DNA of 64,000 bases from Ascarosepion bandense (Eukaryota > Mollusca > Cephalopoda > Sepiida > Sepiidae), in contig JBBBDQ010001454.1 in the NCBI GenBank assembly GCA_037127315.1, forward strand, positions 1,091,001-1,155,000. Direction: 5' to 3'. Of the stretch, positions 43,504 to 55,769 are shown in pieces. How positions within the stretch are numbered: position 1 is the stretch's first letter; each line of letters begins with the position of its first letter. The position numbers were made by a program, and so were the translations under genes. The notes below the pieces were generated by a model. The model saw only the letters and a program-made list of their open reading frames with translations, had not been told where the DNA came from and ran no database searches.

Positions 43504-44090
43504 GATCCCGAAGGCGTTTGAAATGGTTTTGCATGCTGACCTTCTCCACAAGCTCAATGACGAATATCCGGCTTTAAACAAATCGTTCAAGGTCATTTAA
43601 CTTTAATGCAGGGATTGACTGGGACTATGACTGTTTGATTAGAACTACGCCGTTTCTTATCTTCATCAACGACCTTCTTTTCGCTATTGTTATTGATATT
43701 TCCACAGAAAGGGTTCTGACGATCTACATTAGTTTGGTGCCACCAGTACTAATCCTTGCAGCTGAGACACACCTTGTCACGTAAACAAGAAGGGAGTTTT
43801 CTCATTCCCTACGTATTCCTTTTATAAGAAGTAAGTGCCTCTCCGGTAGCTTCTTCCCAATGACTACTGCTTTGTGGAACAGACTCCTGGCAGGATGTTT
43901 GCCTAATAGCTACAAACTTGACCTTTTCAAGTTTAGAGTTAACTGCTATCTTTTCTGCATAGCCTCATGAATTGCACCTCTTACCTTTTCTTACGTTCAT
44001 ATAATACCATGCAGTAACTCTCTACCTTGAGTGTTGATTTGCTCTTGGACATTATATATGGCTAACATTAATAAAAGATAACTGCTCTCC
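43504..44090 (+). pseudogene. LINE RT and C-terminal relic
   Basis: The plus strand encodes KAFEMVLHADLLHKLNDEYP (the KAFDRVWH block), then FLIFIND after about 100 bp. Downstream is SGSFFPMTTALWNRLLAGCF, PNSYKLDLFKFRVNCYLF, the terminal LWN.L...C.P..Y.L..FK..VN.YL block of Jockey/CR1-like ORF2. The catalytic part is lost. AATAAAAG near 44071 may be the poly(A) signal. This subfamily differs from copies A and B. Confidence 0.65.
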
Positions 44091-45370
44091 ACAATTAAGG
44101 AAAACAATTTTTAAAAATTCGCCTATATCGTTCTGATGTTAAGTATAGGTGTCCATTTTGTTTCCATTTTCTCTGAAATTTTGTCGTTGTTCAAAGGTTC
44201 AGTTCATGGTATACTCAACATCTTTCTGTAGAACCACATTTCTGTTGCTTAAAATCTCTTCTTCATCTGCGAGGAAATTGACCAGCATTTAATTTCATTC
44301 ACCTTTTTCTGAATCATGAAAATCTTGTTTGTATTTCGATGATGGTTTTAATTTAGTTTGTGATTGCTTTTGATGTCTGTTCAGTATTTTTCGCAATTTC
44401 CATCACTCAAATATTTACAATATTTTTTACTTTTGGGATATGTCTTTATTATGACCAACGGCAAGCTTTCTGTATCTGAAATTAAACTCTAAATGTATAA
44501 AACTATATTATTCTACATTTATTTACAATCTGATGAACACCTCTAGGGTTACCTGATAAAAGTTTGCACCACTGAAGTAATTATTGTAAATACTTCTTTG
44601 AGAAGCTGATAATACAAGTCGTAATTCACATGGTATTGTTATCATGTAAATATAAGTGTATCTGAAAATCTTTTACTTTCAATGCTTGGTTAATAGTAAT
44701 TTCCCTGTGAAAACATTTACTTACATAAAACATGAGAAAGTGTAACAAAAAAGATTATAGTGTAATATAAGAAAATAAAAGTCAAGATAACAGATCTATT
44801 GAAAGTGGGTTGAAAGAATAAAAACATGAAGAACTTGCCTTGAAAAGCTTATGAAAATGTGTGTGTGAGAGGGAGAGAGAGAGAGTGAGAGAGAGAGAGA
44901 GAGAGAGAGGTAAAGGGAGAGCGCAAAAGAGTGAAAAGAAAATTCGAGCACAAGAATGAAAAAAAACTTCGTATGAAATTCTGATGGAAGTAAAAATGAA
45001 TGATACTGAACTAATTACACATTTTTCGTAATAAAGAGAAAAATGATTATAAAATTACGAAGCAACACAGAGAAAAAGGAGAAAAATACAAAAGATAGAG
45101 AAGGTGGGAAAAAGGAGTAGAGAAAGAGAAAGTAAAAGTGGGTTTGATTTAAGAGTTCGAGAAAGTGAAAGTGAAAGTGATAAAAGAATGGTGAGTAAAG
45201 TAAATAACAAATCAAGCGAATAATTTTGCAAGCATGAAGCAAGGCAAAAGAGAGGAAGGGAGAGAGATATGGAACGGAAGAGAAAGAACATAAACAGGCA
45301 GAAAAACAGGGCGAGTAGATGAATTGAGATGTGATTTATTTTTTTTTACGATCATTCTTTTCAACCTGTA
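44091..45370. other. No gene recognised; (GA)n tract at 44863-44910
   Basis: AT-rich sequence followed by purine-rich DNA (44860-45310) whose ORFs on the minus strand are low complexity. Confidence 0.45.
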
Positions 45371-46900
45371 TGTAGAACGGTGTCCTCTCGGCACCCTCGA
45401 GACGACGTTTGTTTATTCACTGTGAATATAAATGTTTCAACGGCTGTAAGAGATGCAGACCTACTCTTTCCAGAGGGAGTTTGTCTCTGCTTTCTCGGTC
45501 TCGTTTCGACCCATCGTTTCATGGAAATATCCCATCATACATTTCGTCTTCCATTACAGCTAAAGGCGGACAACAGAGCCGAGAGAATGAATGTCCATGG
45601 GATTTCTTTACTGACAATATGGCGTCCTTCCTGCTTGAACAGGCGTTTTATCGTTATTTGTTTCTGTACATGAAAGCAACGTAGGTATGTGTGTGTGTGT
45701 CTGAAAGAGAGAGAGAGAGTGTGTGAGAGAGGGAGAGTGAGAAATAAAGAAAGAAAGAAAGAAAGAGTGAGAAGGAGAAAGAGTGAATGTGCGTCGATAT
45801 GTTTATTCGTTTCTGTTTGAAATAGTGTGTGATAATATGTGTACTTTAATATTTGCATTTTTGTGAGCGTGTTAGTTCGAGAGATAGAATTATGATATTT
45901 AAAAATTATTTACTTGTATATGTAGGTGGGAAAAGATACTTGGCTGAGATCTTTGTTTAATTAGAGTGTCTGCGTTTGCCAGAAAAGTTCTCGGCCCACC
46001 AAAAGGAGAAATTTCACTCCAAAATTCGAAAGTTTTTTTTTCGGATTTTGGGACGTGGTTTGGCCCGAGAATTTTTCGGCGCCAGCATAAATATACAATA
46101 TTCGATTGACGATGGGACACTGATGTTAAATGCAAATGCCCTGGATTACAAAACATGACAGCGTACAAAATATATTTATTACATAACTGATAGGCAAGAG
46201 TTCAACATATTATCTAAGAATCGAGTATTATATCCCTGAGATGGTTTCCACCAGGAAAAGAACACGCACAATCTCGCTGATTTCTTATTTCAAACATAGC
46301 TTTGCCTGTCTTACTGAAGTTTTTAACAGGATGCAAGCTCAACTTTCGGGATGTTGCCTGTCGCTTTTCAAAATGCTCTCAGAGTTTATTTTAGGCTGCA
46401 TCGATGGATCGTTGGCTGGTGAAGTACGCTTTCACGACACATGCAATTTTTTTGGAGTCTAAGACGTTATTAGGGTCTATCGTCAGCAAAAGAAATATCA
46501 GATATCTGTAGTAAATAGTAAAATCTTAGGTAATATGTTGAACTCTTGTAAATCAGTTTCATAATAAATAAGTTTGGCAGTCTGTTATTTTTATAATCTA
46601 AAATACTTGTAATTAAAATGTGTCCCATAATTATAGGAAAGTCTGTACTTTCAAAACCGGCTAAGACTTAGCAAAAACTGTTTTAGAAACTTTAACGTAG
46701 GTACCTCCAGTCATTTTTGACATCTAAATTTTAAATTGAATCTTTAAAAAATAAAAACGTTTTTCTCGAAACTTTTATTTTAGTTTTAACTGAAGGCTAA
46801 ATGATTAAATTTACTATTTCCACTATGCAAAAGACTCTGGTGTATTTAAACAGATATTATTTTGATTAGAATCTAAATTTTTTTAAAAATTTCTTTAATC
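45371..46900. other. No gene confirmed; overlapping unrecognised ORFs
   Basis: Plus ORFs 45380-45673 and 45409-45684 overlap in two frames over less AT-rich DNA. Neither has a recognised motif. (GT)n, (GA)n and (GAAA)n tracts follow at 45687-45775. ORFs at 45899-46168 (-) and 46241-46462 (+) also lack motifs. Confidence 0.35.
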
Positions 46901-46910
46901 TTTCAATTTT

Positions 46911-47070
46911 GCGGCCATTTTTAAACAAAAGTTAATTTTCGGTTTTAAAAATCTTGCAAAAATAAAATATACATCTGACATTATTTTTGGAAAATTAGCA
47001 AATTTTATGTTAAATTAATCTGATTTACACAAGTATTACTTATTTAGAGCGTGAAATTTATAATAAAACT
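46911..47070. repeat. AT-rich dispersed repeat, copy 2
   Basis: Parallel to 101-250: GCGGCCATTT, TTTTAAAAATCTTGCAAAAA, TAAAATATACATCTGACA, TTAATCTGATTT, AAATTTATAATAAAAC. Confidence 0.45.
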
Positions 47071-47079
47071 ATTTCTTAA

Positions 47080-48935
47080 TCACACAGTTAAACTTCTTGA
47101 CCTGTCTTCTGTATATCAAAACGTGTTGACAGGTTGTTGATTCCAGATAAGAATGCATATAAAGAGTGCATGGTGTTCATAAGACACAAAATTGTACAAA
47201 TTTTTTCAGGTAAGGGGAGAAAACTCTGACCTTTTAATTTGCACATAAAAGTTAGCATACAAAAAAAAAATTAAATTATTTTAAAAATATGAAGACCAAA
47301 CAATTTGTATTAAACTTTGTAGTTTTTGATAGGCAATATAATCTTTAAATATTAATTAAAAAATCTAACTGCAATAAATCTTTGAAGTATATTAAAATAT
47401 TTTTAAAACTTTTAAAATTATTATAACTAAAAAAAAGAATGAAAACAATACTTTCAAAAGTAATCGAAATTTGTTTTCTTCAGACTATAACGTATACCGA
47501 TTTTACGAGAATGTATGCACCGTTGTTATTATTTTGCAATTGAGTTATGATGTTTCAGACTCATTATCAATAAACATTTATCGAATGTTTGTCATATACT
47601 ATGCTTAGCACCCTTTTATTTATGATTATTCTTGAAATATAAATCTTATAGTAGATTAACAATATTTCGATAAGATTGAGTTAGATTCGATAATAACGAA
47701 ATCAGTTTTAAATTCTGGTCAAGTTTTGCAGAATATTTTACCTAATGTTTCAGTTCCTCGAGGAATCTTTAGATATTAAGTACTTTCATCATATTCAAAA
47801 AGGTATTTACCAATTCATATCAGTGAGTCTTTCTCGTTTATATTTTGCTTATTCTATCCCCTATATCGTCGTCTTCGGGACACGCTCGCATCCTAACATT
47901 GCGATCATCATCATCATCATCTCTCCTTAGATATGGCTGTGAATCAAAGAGAGTTTGACGAGGCCATTCGCATGAATTTGATTTTGATTCAGAAAATTAA
48001 GAAGAGGTTGCTAGAGGAAGTTAAAAATGATTGTGGGTGGTTCAGTGTTAATCAGAAGTGAGAATTAGGTTGAACTATGAAGTTGAACATTTAGGTCGCG
48101 TGGAGAACATTGTTGATTTACGTCAAAACATAACTTTTTTTTTGTCTGGGTAAGATACATACTAGGAACATACAGTATTCAAATGTGCAGACAGTAGTTT
48201 TTAACAGCAGGTTAGATTTTAGGTTTATTAAAATTTAATTTTCTTCTACTTCATCTGTTAAAGAGGCTAGGGTGTTTAGGTTAAAATTAGAATTAAGTAA
48301 TTGTGATATACTAATTTATATTAGAGTTATGAAAGCAAAATAGGTATGTATGGTTCATTAATTTTAACAAAATAATTTTAAAATATTTCAAAATATTTGA
48401 GTATAAGTTATAAACGGATATTATAATTAATTAAGTATTAATTAAATAGTAAGCTCTACTCTGTATTGAGCACACTTTATAAAAGTAAATGCATGAACAG
48501 TAGGTTTTGAATCTATCTGTTCTTTCACTTCCTTATAATATATATATATGTATGTATGTGTGTGTGTGCGTGTGTGTGTGTGTAATTCTGCATTTGAGCA
48601 ACAATCCCTCTTTTATACAGGTTTCATTTAAAACGACGGAATAATACAAATATAATAACCCCATCCACATGTAACAAAAATGCTAAAAATAATAAAAAAG
48701 AAGAAAAATCTAACGCTCAAGTCAGATGCTTAGAATTCTGTTCCATTTTTCATTTTCAATATTAGATTCAATAAACAAAAACACACGCGTCTTGACAATT
48801 TCCTTTGTAAAACGCTTTGATATTGTCCAATGCAATGGAAAATAATCTTTTTCTTTTTCATGATATTTAATTTAACTTTATAAGGCATCGTTCATTATTC
48901 CAATGCACAACATAATTAATATCGAAGTTTTATAG
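47080..48935. other. No feature recognised
   Basis: AT-rich, no convincing ORF. A short (TA)n(TG)n tract is at 48538-48582. Confidence 0.4.
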
Positions 48936-48939
48936 ACCT

Positions 48940-49310
48940 ATAACTGATACCAGAGTTCTTTCATCTATGGTACCTAGACATTATGAAATTAATCGCAGTA
49001 CTAGATTGTCGGCATGGTCTCTTTTTACAGTCAAATTGACTAGATGTAGCCGTAATTAATATACTGACAGTTTCCTCTCCAGGAACTCTCTTCCGGCTTC
49101 TTACTTTCTAGTCACTCTACAAAAATTTAAATGCAATGCCAATCGTTATCTTTTGTTTTCTTAATCTTGTTGATTTATTGTATTCATTGTTTAATAATTA
49201 GTCTCTTTTTTACATTCTTTCACACTCTTTAACCATCCCCTGCGTTTTAGTGGCTTTATTGCTTGCTTACGTTGAAATAAATTTAAACAATTCCGGATTT
49301 CTAAGGAATA
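48940..49310 (+). pseudogene. Jockey-like LINE C-terminus and 3' UTR relic
   Basis: The plus strand reads RHYEINRSTRLSAWSLFTVK (an RLxx.PFTVKL-type block), then SFLSRNSLPASYF and VTLQKFKCNANRYLLFS, the terminal block shared with copy B (FLSRTSRLWNSLP, LQKFKCKVN). The 3' UTR includes CCCCTGCGTTTTAGTGGCTT and a GTTGAAATAAATTTAAAC poly(A)-signal-like end. Confidence 0.65.
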
Positions 49311-49912
49311 TATAATACCGTCTTTTTTATTATATTTTTTTTATAGTTAATAATACCGGGTTTACGGGTGGGCATCAATTGGTTAAAACCATTTTTGTCC
49401 GCACCCACTTTTCGCTTCTATTCTTGATGTTAAATTTTGCCCGCATTTTGTATTCTCCATTCCTTGCAAAACGTTCCGCCTTCTACTCTTGTCAACTTGA
49501 GCTTTTCTTTCAAACCTAATCACGCCATTCCGTGCATCACATATTCCACGATCTTCTTTCTCGTCTCTTTTCATTTTCAAGTCATCTTTCATCTTATCTA
49601 GTCTCGACTTCAGGCTGCATTCGATTTTTAGGCTTGGCTCGGTGCCAGCGGCCGATGGGGTTGTCTGTCATATACCAATTCAAAGGACGCCTGAGGCTGT
49701 TTATATTTTCACGAGACATACCTATTGACATTATTTACATTGCTTTCGCTTAAAGGCGACAAAGTATCTAATAGTTCACCTGTGACAATAAAAAGGTTGA
49801 CAACGGTGAAAAAAAATCTTACTTCACAGCATCAAGACTTTATCCGTACAATACATATTTTTTAATGTAATAAAAACTTACAACGGCGGAGAAAGATTAG
49901 AAAAGTAAAATA

Positions 49913-51764
49913 TTGGTTTGTCTGGAAAGTTCATACGAATTTTAAGGGAAAATGAAACCCAACAAATTTATACCATTCAATATTTATTCAACTAAATATT
50001 TTGTTGCAAAAACTCTCCTGATTTTTCCTTCAACATAAATATTTCATCTTCCTGGAATTTCGGTGGTTTCTCGGCAAAGAACTCATTTTTTAATGTCATC
50101 CAAAGAATTAACATTTTTACCATTGAAATTATTTTACAAGGAGATGAAGAAATAAAATCCAAAGGAAAATAATGTCTGGTGAATATGACGGATGGGGTAA
50201 CATATTCCAGCCAAGCTGCAACATTTTATGCCAAGTCGCCAAAGAAACGTGAGGTCTGAAATTATCCTGATGGAAAACAATGCGTTTCCTATCCGCCGAT
50301 GTTGGGCATTTTTCTTGAATTGCTGCCTTAATTCGTCCAAATGCGAGCAATAATTTTGTTAAAACCAAGACCTGCTTTTGGGTTGGCTATATTTTGGTTC
50401 ATGCCGCTTAATCCACGATCTTTTTTGCCGAACATTGTTGTTGTAAGGATAAAAAAGTGCTTGTCTCCCTTTGGTCGTAATAAAGTCACGTGATCACATG
50501 ACAACCGCTCGTGACGACACTTCCAATAGTGACCCAAGCGATAGTCCCATTCTTTCAGATAACAGCAACCGAGGAAGAATGTTGTTTCTCTTCTGTCTGG
50601 TCCTTTGGGCCTAGGCAGAACCTGCCTACTGCCATGTTCCGCTGGAACATAAAACTCCTGTTGTCTCAGGAAACAGAGATGAAGCCTGCCATATTCCTTT
50701 GAGACACATGAATTCGGCCCCTCCAAATATAGAGTCATGACAATGGCCAAACCGAAGTATCTTCAATTTAAATGTAATACCCTTCCTTCTTGTACCTTCT
50801 GATAATTTGCTTTGCTTTGGACATAGCTGATATGTAATTCTCCATGTGTGGACACTTGTTTATGTAGATATGTATTATTAGTGTGTGTTATAAATGTCGC
50901 TTTGAGAACATGCATTCATTCATTCATTCATTCATTCATTCATTTCATTTCTCCGTTCCGCCTTATCGTTGCATGGTGATCCGTCTTAATATTATTTATT
51001 TACTAACCCACGTGAGAATAGGAATAAGATATATTTATCACCAGAGAAAACCAAGATATTTCCCTTCACTGGTAACCCTTCACTGGTCACATTACATTAT
51101 AAACGATCCACTTCTCACGACAAATCACAATTTGTTTAAAAAAATGCGCTTTCATTGCGTTTACACAAAAAATCACAGACAGAAATGCGATCCAAAAGAT
51201 TATTTTCACTTAGATGATGTGGTACGCAAGAATCAATCTGATTTGAGTGTCCAAGCTTCACTATCTGCTCAAGGATAGAGAGTTTTGATAAATTTAGAGT
51301 ATCTGCCAATTCCCGCGTTGTGTAATGCGGGTTATACTCAATCAATGTCTTGATTTGGTCGCCATGTAAAGTGGAGGCGGTCTGCACGAGCGTTCTTCAT
51401 CAATAAAGCTATAATCACCAACTCAAAACTTAGCGAGCCATTTTCATACAGTGCTGTCAGCTAACGTACCATACCCGTACACAAGACATATCTTTTTTTG
51501 TTACTTGCGAGGCATTTTACGTTTACATTAATAAAAAAGCTTGAAGTATCTAAAACGCACCTCATAATCTTCGATTTTCATAGGGAGGGATGCAAAACTG
51601 ACACAAATTAAGTAATGTTAAACTTTCTTTCTCACGATATAGTTTGAAGCATGCTCTAATAGGAAATGTAAGTTTATTATATCTGTTGATAAATTTGACG
51701 TGTTGTTCTAACGTTTTGGAACATGAATGACTAAAAATCGGCATAAACTTTCCGGAAAATCCAA
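49913..51764 (-). mobile_element. mariner element, decayed and interrupted
   Basis: Terminal repeats TTGGTTTGTCTGGAAAGTTC (49913-) and the inverted AACTTTCCGGAAAATCCAA (-51764) are each flanked by TA. The minus-strand N-terminus (51387-51136) has DQIKTLIEYNPHYTTRELAD, TLNLSKLSILEQIVKLGHSN and LLDRISVCDFLCKRNE. The C-terminus (50368-50129) has RKRIVFHQDNFRPHVSLATW, HKMLQLGWNMLPHPSYSPDI, the HQDNARPH...PPYSPDLAPSDY region with the last Asp lost. At 1.85 kb it exceeds the usual 1.3 kb because about 0.6-0.75 kb of foreign DNA (roughly 50510-51130, with (ATTC)n at 50913-50942) sits in the middle. Confidence 0.75.
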
Positions 51765-51769
51765 TATTT

Positions 51770-52210
51770 AATTTTTCTGTAGCACAAGCAGCCAAGTTGA
51801 TTCAATAATCAATTTTATTTTATTGCTTTATTTGAGAGCAAGAAATAAATTTTGAAATTGGTTCTTTGAAACATAAATGAAACATGTGTTTCTGTCTGAT
51901 TAGAAGGAAACTCGAGAAAAAGAGGAATAAAAAATTCGTGTTGATTAAATATACTGCAATAAATGGCTTGATTGTTCTGCCTAGTTCATTTTTCATGTTT
52001 TATAAAATCTGAATTAATTACTTCTTCATACGCAAAACATCAAATATTAGTTACTAATAATAAATAATGTGTTTAAAAAATATTAACAAACAACATCATA
52101 AAATAGCTACAAATAAACGCATTTCAGATTCACAATTATAATTTCAAGCATAACCGTTCGAGCCATTTAATAACCGTTGGGATAATACAACAGACAATTC
52201 GCTTAAAAAG
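51770..52210. other. No feature recognised
   Basis: AT-rich spacer between two mariner relics. Confidence 0.4.
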
Positions 52211-52214
52211 GGTT

Positions 52215-52549
52215 CATTTTAATTTCATTTAACCAGCAAATCACAGATAGGAATGTGATCCAAAAAATCCTTTTCATTGAGATCATGTGGTACCCAAAGC
52301 ATCGTAGCGATTTGAGTACCCAAGCTTTACTAAGTCCTCATGGATGACAGATTTTGATAAATTTAATGTTTCTGCCAAATCCCCCGTTGTGTAATGCGGT
52401 TTATTCTCACTCAATGTCTTTCTCAAGAGTTAGTTTAAAATGAACCCTAATCGGAAATGTAAGCATATATTTGTCGATAAATTTGACGCTTTCTAATATG
52501 TTGGAAAATGAACGACTAAAAATCGGCATGAACTTTCCAGTCAATCCAC
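52215..52549 (-). pseudogene. mariner 5' fragment, second copy
   Basis: Ends with the inverted CATGAACTTTCCAGTCAATC terminal repeat next to TATA. The minus strand has the same 5' UTR words (CATTTCCGATTAGGG, ATTTATCGACAAATATATG) and the N-terminal helix-turn-helix remnant NKPHYTTGDLAETLNLSK. The rest is missing. Same orientation as the larger relic 0.5 kb to the left. Confidence 0.65.
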
Positions 52550-52559
52550 TATAATGTTT

Positions 52560-53034
52560 GCTTACTTGCAAACTCATGTTGGGTAAATCATAGCAACGAA
52601 TGTTCATGCATCTTGAAGACATGTCCTTGAGCTCATTGGTCGTGTTTATTTACACGCAGACAGAAAGGTTCATGTTTCTCAAATTTCTCATACTTTTCAA
52701 ATTCTTTTAGAATTATAGGATTGTAGTTTTATTTTAATGGATGATAATAATAAAAAAAAAAGAATTAATGTTTAAAATTCTCTCATTTTCAGACTTACGA
52801 TACTGCATTTTGCTTTCAGTACAAAAAATACCAAACAATGAACGGTTCTTTTATTAATTCTTGAATGACATTATAGAGAAAGTTCCAACAATGTTAGATA
52901 CAGTTGAAAACATACTGTTAAAACAAAACGTGAATTAATGTTCTTCATAAAAATTCAAGTTTTTCAGAAAAGAGTAACACATATAGAAAGTTAAAATATA
53001 TATATATATTATTTATATAGGGTTATTATTGCTA

Positions 53035-53035
<1 letters not shown>
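52560..53035. other. No feature recognised
   Basis: AT-rich spacer with a short (TA)n at 52997-53009. Confidence 0.4.
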
Positions 53036-53072
<37 letters not shown>

Positions 53073-53073
<1 letters not shown>

Positions 53074-53165
53074 CCTACGTCGATATCACGACTCGGAGTT
53101 TTCATATTCACCTGATGATTGCATAACGCATGAAACTCTGAGTCGTACCATAGACGGAGGACAAT
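53073..53165 (+). ncRNA. Hammerhead-like palindromic repeat between (TA)n tracts
   Basis: CTGATGA, a 3-bp stem II (TGC/GCA), then GAAA occur at 53112-53133. The flanks pair over a long stem III: ACGACTCGGAG with CTCTGAGTCGT, continuing outward to ATTGTCCT with AGGACAAT. This is a type III layout, with U16.1 and U17 in place. Stem I is not evident in the short TTCATATTCAC segment, so activity is doubtful. (TA)n tracts lie on both sides (53037-53072 and 53181-53228). Confidence 0.55.
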
Positions 53166-53172
53166 ATGTATA

Positions 53173-53231
<59 letters not shown>

Positions 53232-53584
53232 GTTCTGTTCATTCTACATTAAGCATTTTTTTATTAACACCTAAGTAATCTTTTATACATACGTGTATTC
53301 ACATGTGAATATTTATTAAATCCCATAACTATAATGTATATATATAAGCATGTGTGTATCTATGTATATATAAATTAAAAAAGCAAAAAAGTAAAAAAAA
53401 AATCACACCCCGCCCGATATTTGACCCATCCTAAATCATTTTATTGCCCCTTAAAGCAGAAAGAGATTCCCTCACGAATTTAAGATGTGAACTAATACGG
53501 CACACAAATAAGACAATGACTGACAACCACTCTCTGCCTGAAGAAGGTCGCAGGTCTAGAAACACATGTATCAGAATATCTAAA

Positions 53585-53900
53585 CTTATTTATAAATGGA
53601 ACTTTGTCTGTGTGTGTCTGTGTGTGTGTGTGTCTGTGTGTGTGTGTCTCTGTGTGTGTGTGTGTGTGTCCGTTACCTATAGACTCCGAAACGGCTGAAC
53701 CGATTTTCTTGAAAATTTACACAGTTGTACTATCAGCGTCTGCGAGTGTACTTAGCTAGGTTTTGTGTCGAGTTACCCTCGATAAATATCGAAAATCGAT
53801 AATCGAAAAAATCGGGTTATAGAAGGAGTGGTCCGATTTTAATCAAATTTGATACACTCATAGTCAAAGACATAGGAAACGATATTCAGAGGTTTCAAGG
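53585..53900 (+). mobile_element. Helitron-like fragment (5' type sequence)
   Basis: A (TG)n tract is followed by GTTACCTATAGACTCCGAAA, CGGCTGAACCGATTTTCTTG, AAAATTTACACAG, then ATCGGGTTATAGAAGGAGTG and TTTTAATCAAATTTGATACA. I recall this order (GTGTGT, ACTCC.AAACGGCTGAACCGATTTT) from non-autonomous Helitrons of invertebrates. No 3' hairpin adjoins it. Confidence 0.45.
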
Positions 53901-53936
53901 TTGCAATTCTTACAATAGTGCAAAAAGTCGATAATA

Positions 53937-53938
53937 TA

Positions 53939-53988
<50 letters not shown>
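53937..53988. repeat. (TA)n microsatellite
   Basis: TA tract with one TG interruption, adjoining Penelope-like element 2. Confidence 0.9.
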
Positions 53989-53991
<3 letters not shown>

Positions 53992-54116
53992 AATGCAGGT
54001 TTCATTGAATAATATAGACAAGTTTTGTCTATTAATTTTGTGTAGGATCCGTTCATACCGTCTGATATACTTGATGGTGATGTCGTTGAAAGACAACAAA
54101 AAATCACAGTATTTGT

Positions 54117-55280
54117 TGAATTTTTTATCGGGTCTAAGCTTTCGGCTCACATAAGCCATTATCAAAGAGTAAATATTAACACACAGTAAACATAGAACAT
54201 TTAAGCTATTAACAATAAAGATAATTGAATTGAAAATATAAGTCCATCCCTACCGTGGCGGATGGCCGAAGACAGTGACAAAATAGTGGTGTTGTGGTCC
54301 CTGGTCTGATTACAGACATTTGAGTACGTTATTGGAAATATCGAAATTGATTGTATTCAAACCAGGTTTAAATTGTTTAATGTAGAGTGCTTCGAGGATT
54401 TTTAGTTTCTGCTTATTATTTTCTTGTTTGAGTATGTACGTGTTATCAACAAGCGTTTTTCTCAGAAGTGTGCGTTGATAACCGTGTTGTTCTAAATGAC
54501 GGAATATATTTGAATTTTTATTTAAGTGCAACGTCAGACGCCGTGAGAGCGAATTTGTGGTGTGGCCGATGTAGATATTATTGAGATTGTTAGAGATACA
54601 TTCTCTAAATGGACAGAAATTACTAAAAATCGGACCAAGCACTGAACCCATGGAGACTCCATCACGTTGTATATATATAGTGTTGTTTGGATCAACAAAA
54701 GGCACTTCAGTAGTACAAGCTAGTAGAATTTTTCTTAGGATGTTGGGATTAATTTTGAGTGGGGGTAATGAAGGATTACTGTAAACATTTCTTATAATTA
54801 TATCAATAGTTTCACTGACGGGTACATTAGTAAAAAGGTTTTCCACATCAAGTGAAGCTATGATTTCATTATTAGGTTTTTCACTCTTGAGGATTTGGAT
54901 TGCCTCTAGGGTTGACTTTATGCTGTATTTACTCGGAAGGTAGGGTGTGATAAGCTGGTTAATATGTTTAGTTAACTGGTATACAGGAGTAGGAATTTGG
55001 GATATGATAGGGCGGAGAGGATAGTTAGGTTTATGAGTTTTTATGGTTCCGTATATGTAACCAGGTTTATAGTCACCAATAATTTTAGGGAGTTTTAAGG
55101 AATTCTGATCAGCGTTGTTGGCACTAATGAGTTTATTAAGTTTAGATTTTAGTTGGTGTGTCGGGTTTTTGTTAATTTTTTAAAATTTTGTGTGGTCATG
55201 GAGTATGTGGTTGAGTTTTGTGTTGTAATCTGATTTGTTAAGTACAACAAAGATGTTAGCCTTCTCAGCTTTTTTTTACA
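54117..55280 (-). mobile_element. Penelope-like element 2 with internal deletion
   Basis: Minus strand from about 55260: NADQNSLKLPKIIGDYKPGY, IYGTIKTHKPNYPLRPIISQ, TPYLPSKYSIKSTLEAIQIL and IIASLDVENLFTNVPVSETI (RT blocks). ORF 54846-54310 then reads through IYIQRDGVSMGSVLGPIFSN straight into CPFRECISNNLNNIYIGHTT and NSLSRRLTLHLNKNSNIFRH, the GIY-YIG endonuclease. The RT YVDD and thumb are deleted, yet the frame stays open. The tail carries TTGATAATGGCTTATGTGAG, CCGAAAGC, a hammerhead-like hairpin with U3/A8. Confidence 0.85.
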
Positions 55281-55284
55281 ATTA

Positions 55285-55680
55285 TATATATATAAAAGGT
55301 AAGACGTTTGTGTGTGTGACTGTTTATCTGCTTGTATGTCTGTATTTTTTTTCAGTCCTTTTATTTTAGTTTTTGCTTCAGGTTTGGCTCTAAGCAGGTA
55401 TAATTGTAGTTCTTAGTCTCAGCCATAATACCATTTACTCAGAGGACTTATTTAGCCTTCAAAATTCAGACGAAAAAACTTATTTGATATCGATACCAGG
55501 AAATCAAAATTTGATTTACAACCATTCATTTTTCTTTCAGTCTACGATTTCGCTTTAACTGGAAACAACGATTGCTTTTTAGTCTTTCGTGCCAACGTCC
55601 AAAAAGTCTGAACTCTAGGAATATGGATTAGTTTTAAAGCTTTCATTACACCCGAGCAACGCCGGGCTATACTGCCAGTA
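55285..55680 (+). mobile_element. Non-autonomous Helitron-like element
   Basis: The 5' part TATATATAAAAGGTAAGACG and TTTGTGTGTGTGACTGTTT is followed by no coding sequence. Near the 3' end CCCGAGCAACGCCGGGCTAT forms a hairpin (CCCG-GC/GC-CGGG with a bulged A) followed by ACTGCCAGTA, close to the CTRR-type end of Helitrons. Helitrons insert between A and T without target duplication. Here the right flank is A-rich. Confidence 0.6.
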
Positions 55681-55769
55681 AAATAGAAAAATAAAATACA
55701 ATATATTTTTGTCAAAGTACACTTGTGGTTTCTATTTTTATTTTATATATATATATAACAATAAATTTA

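Noticed and set aside
45380..45684. Overlapping ORFs of 97 and 91 residues
   Set aside because: Two frames are equally open and neither carries a recognisable domain, so this is probably composition-driven.
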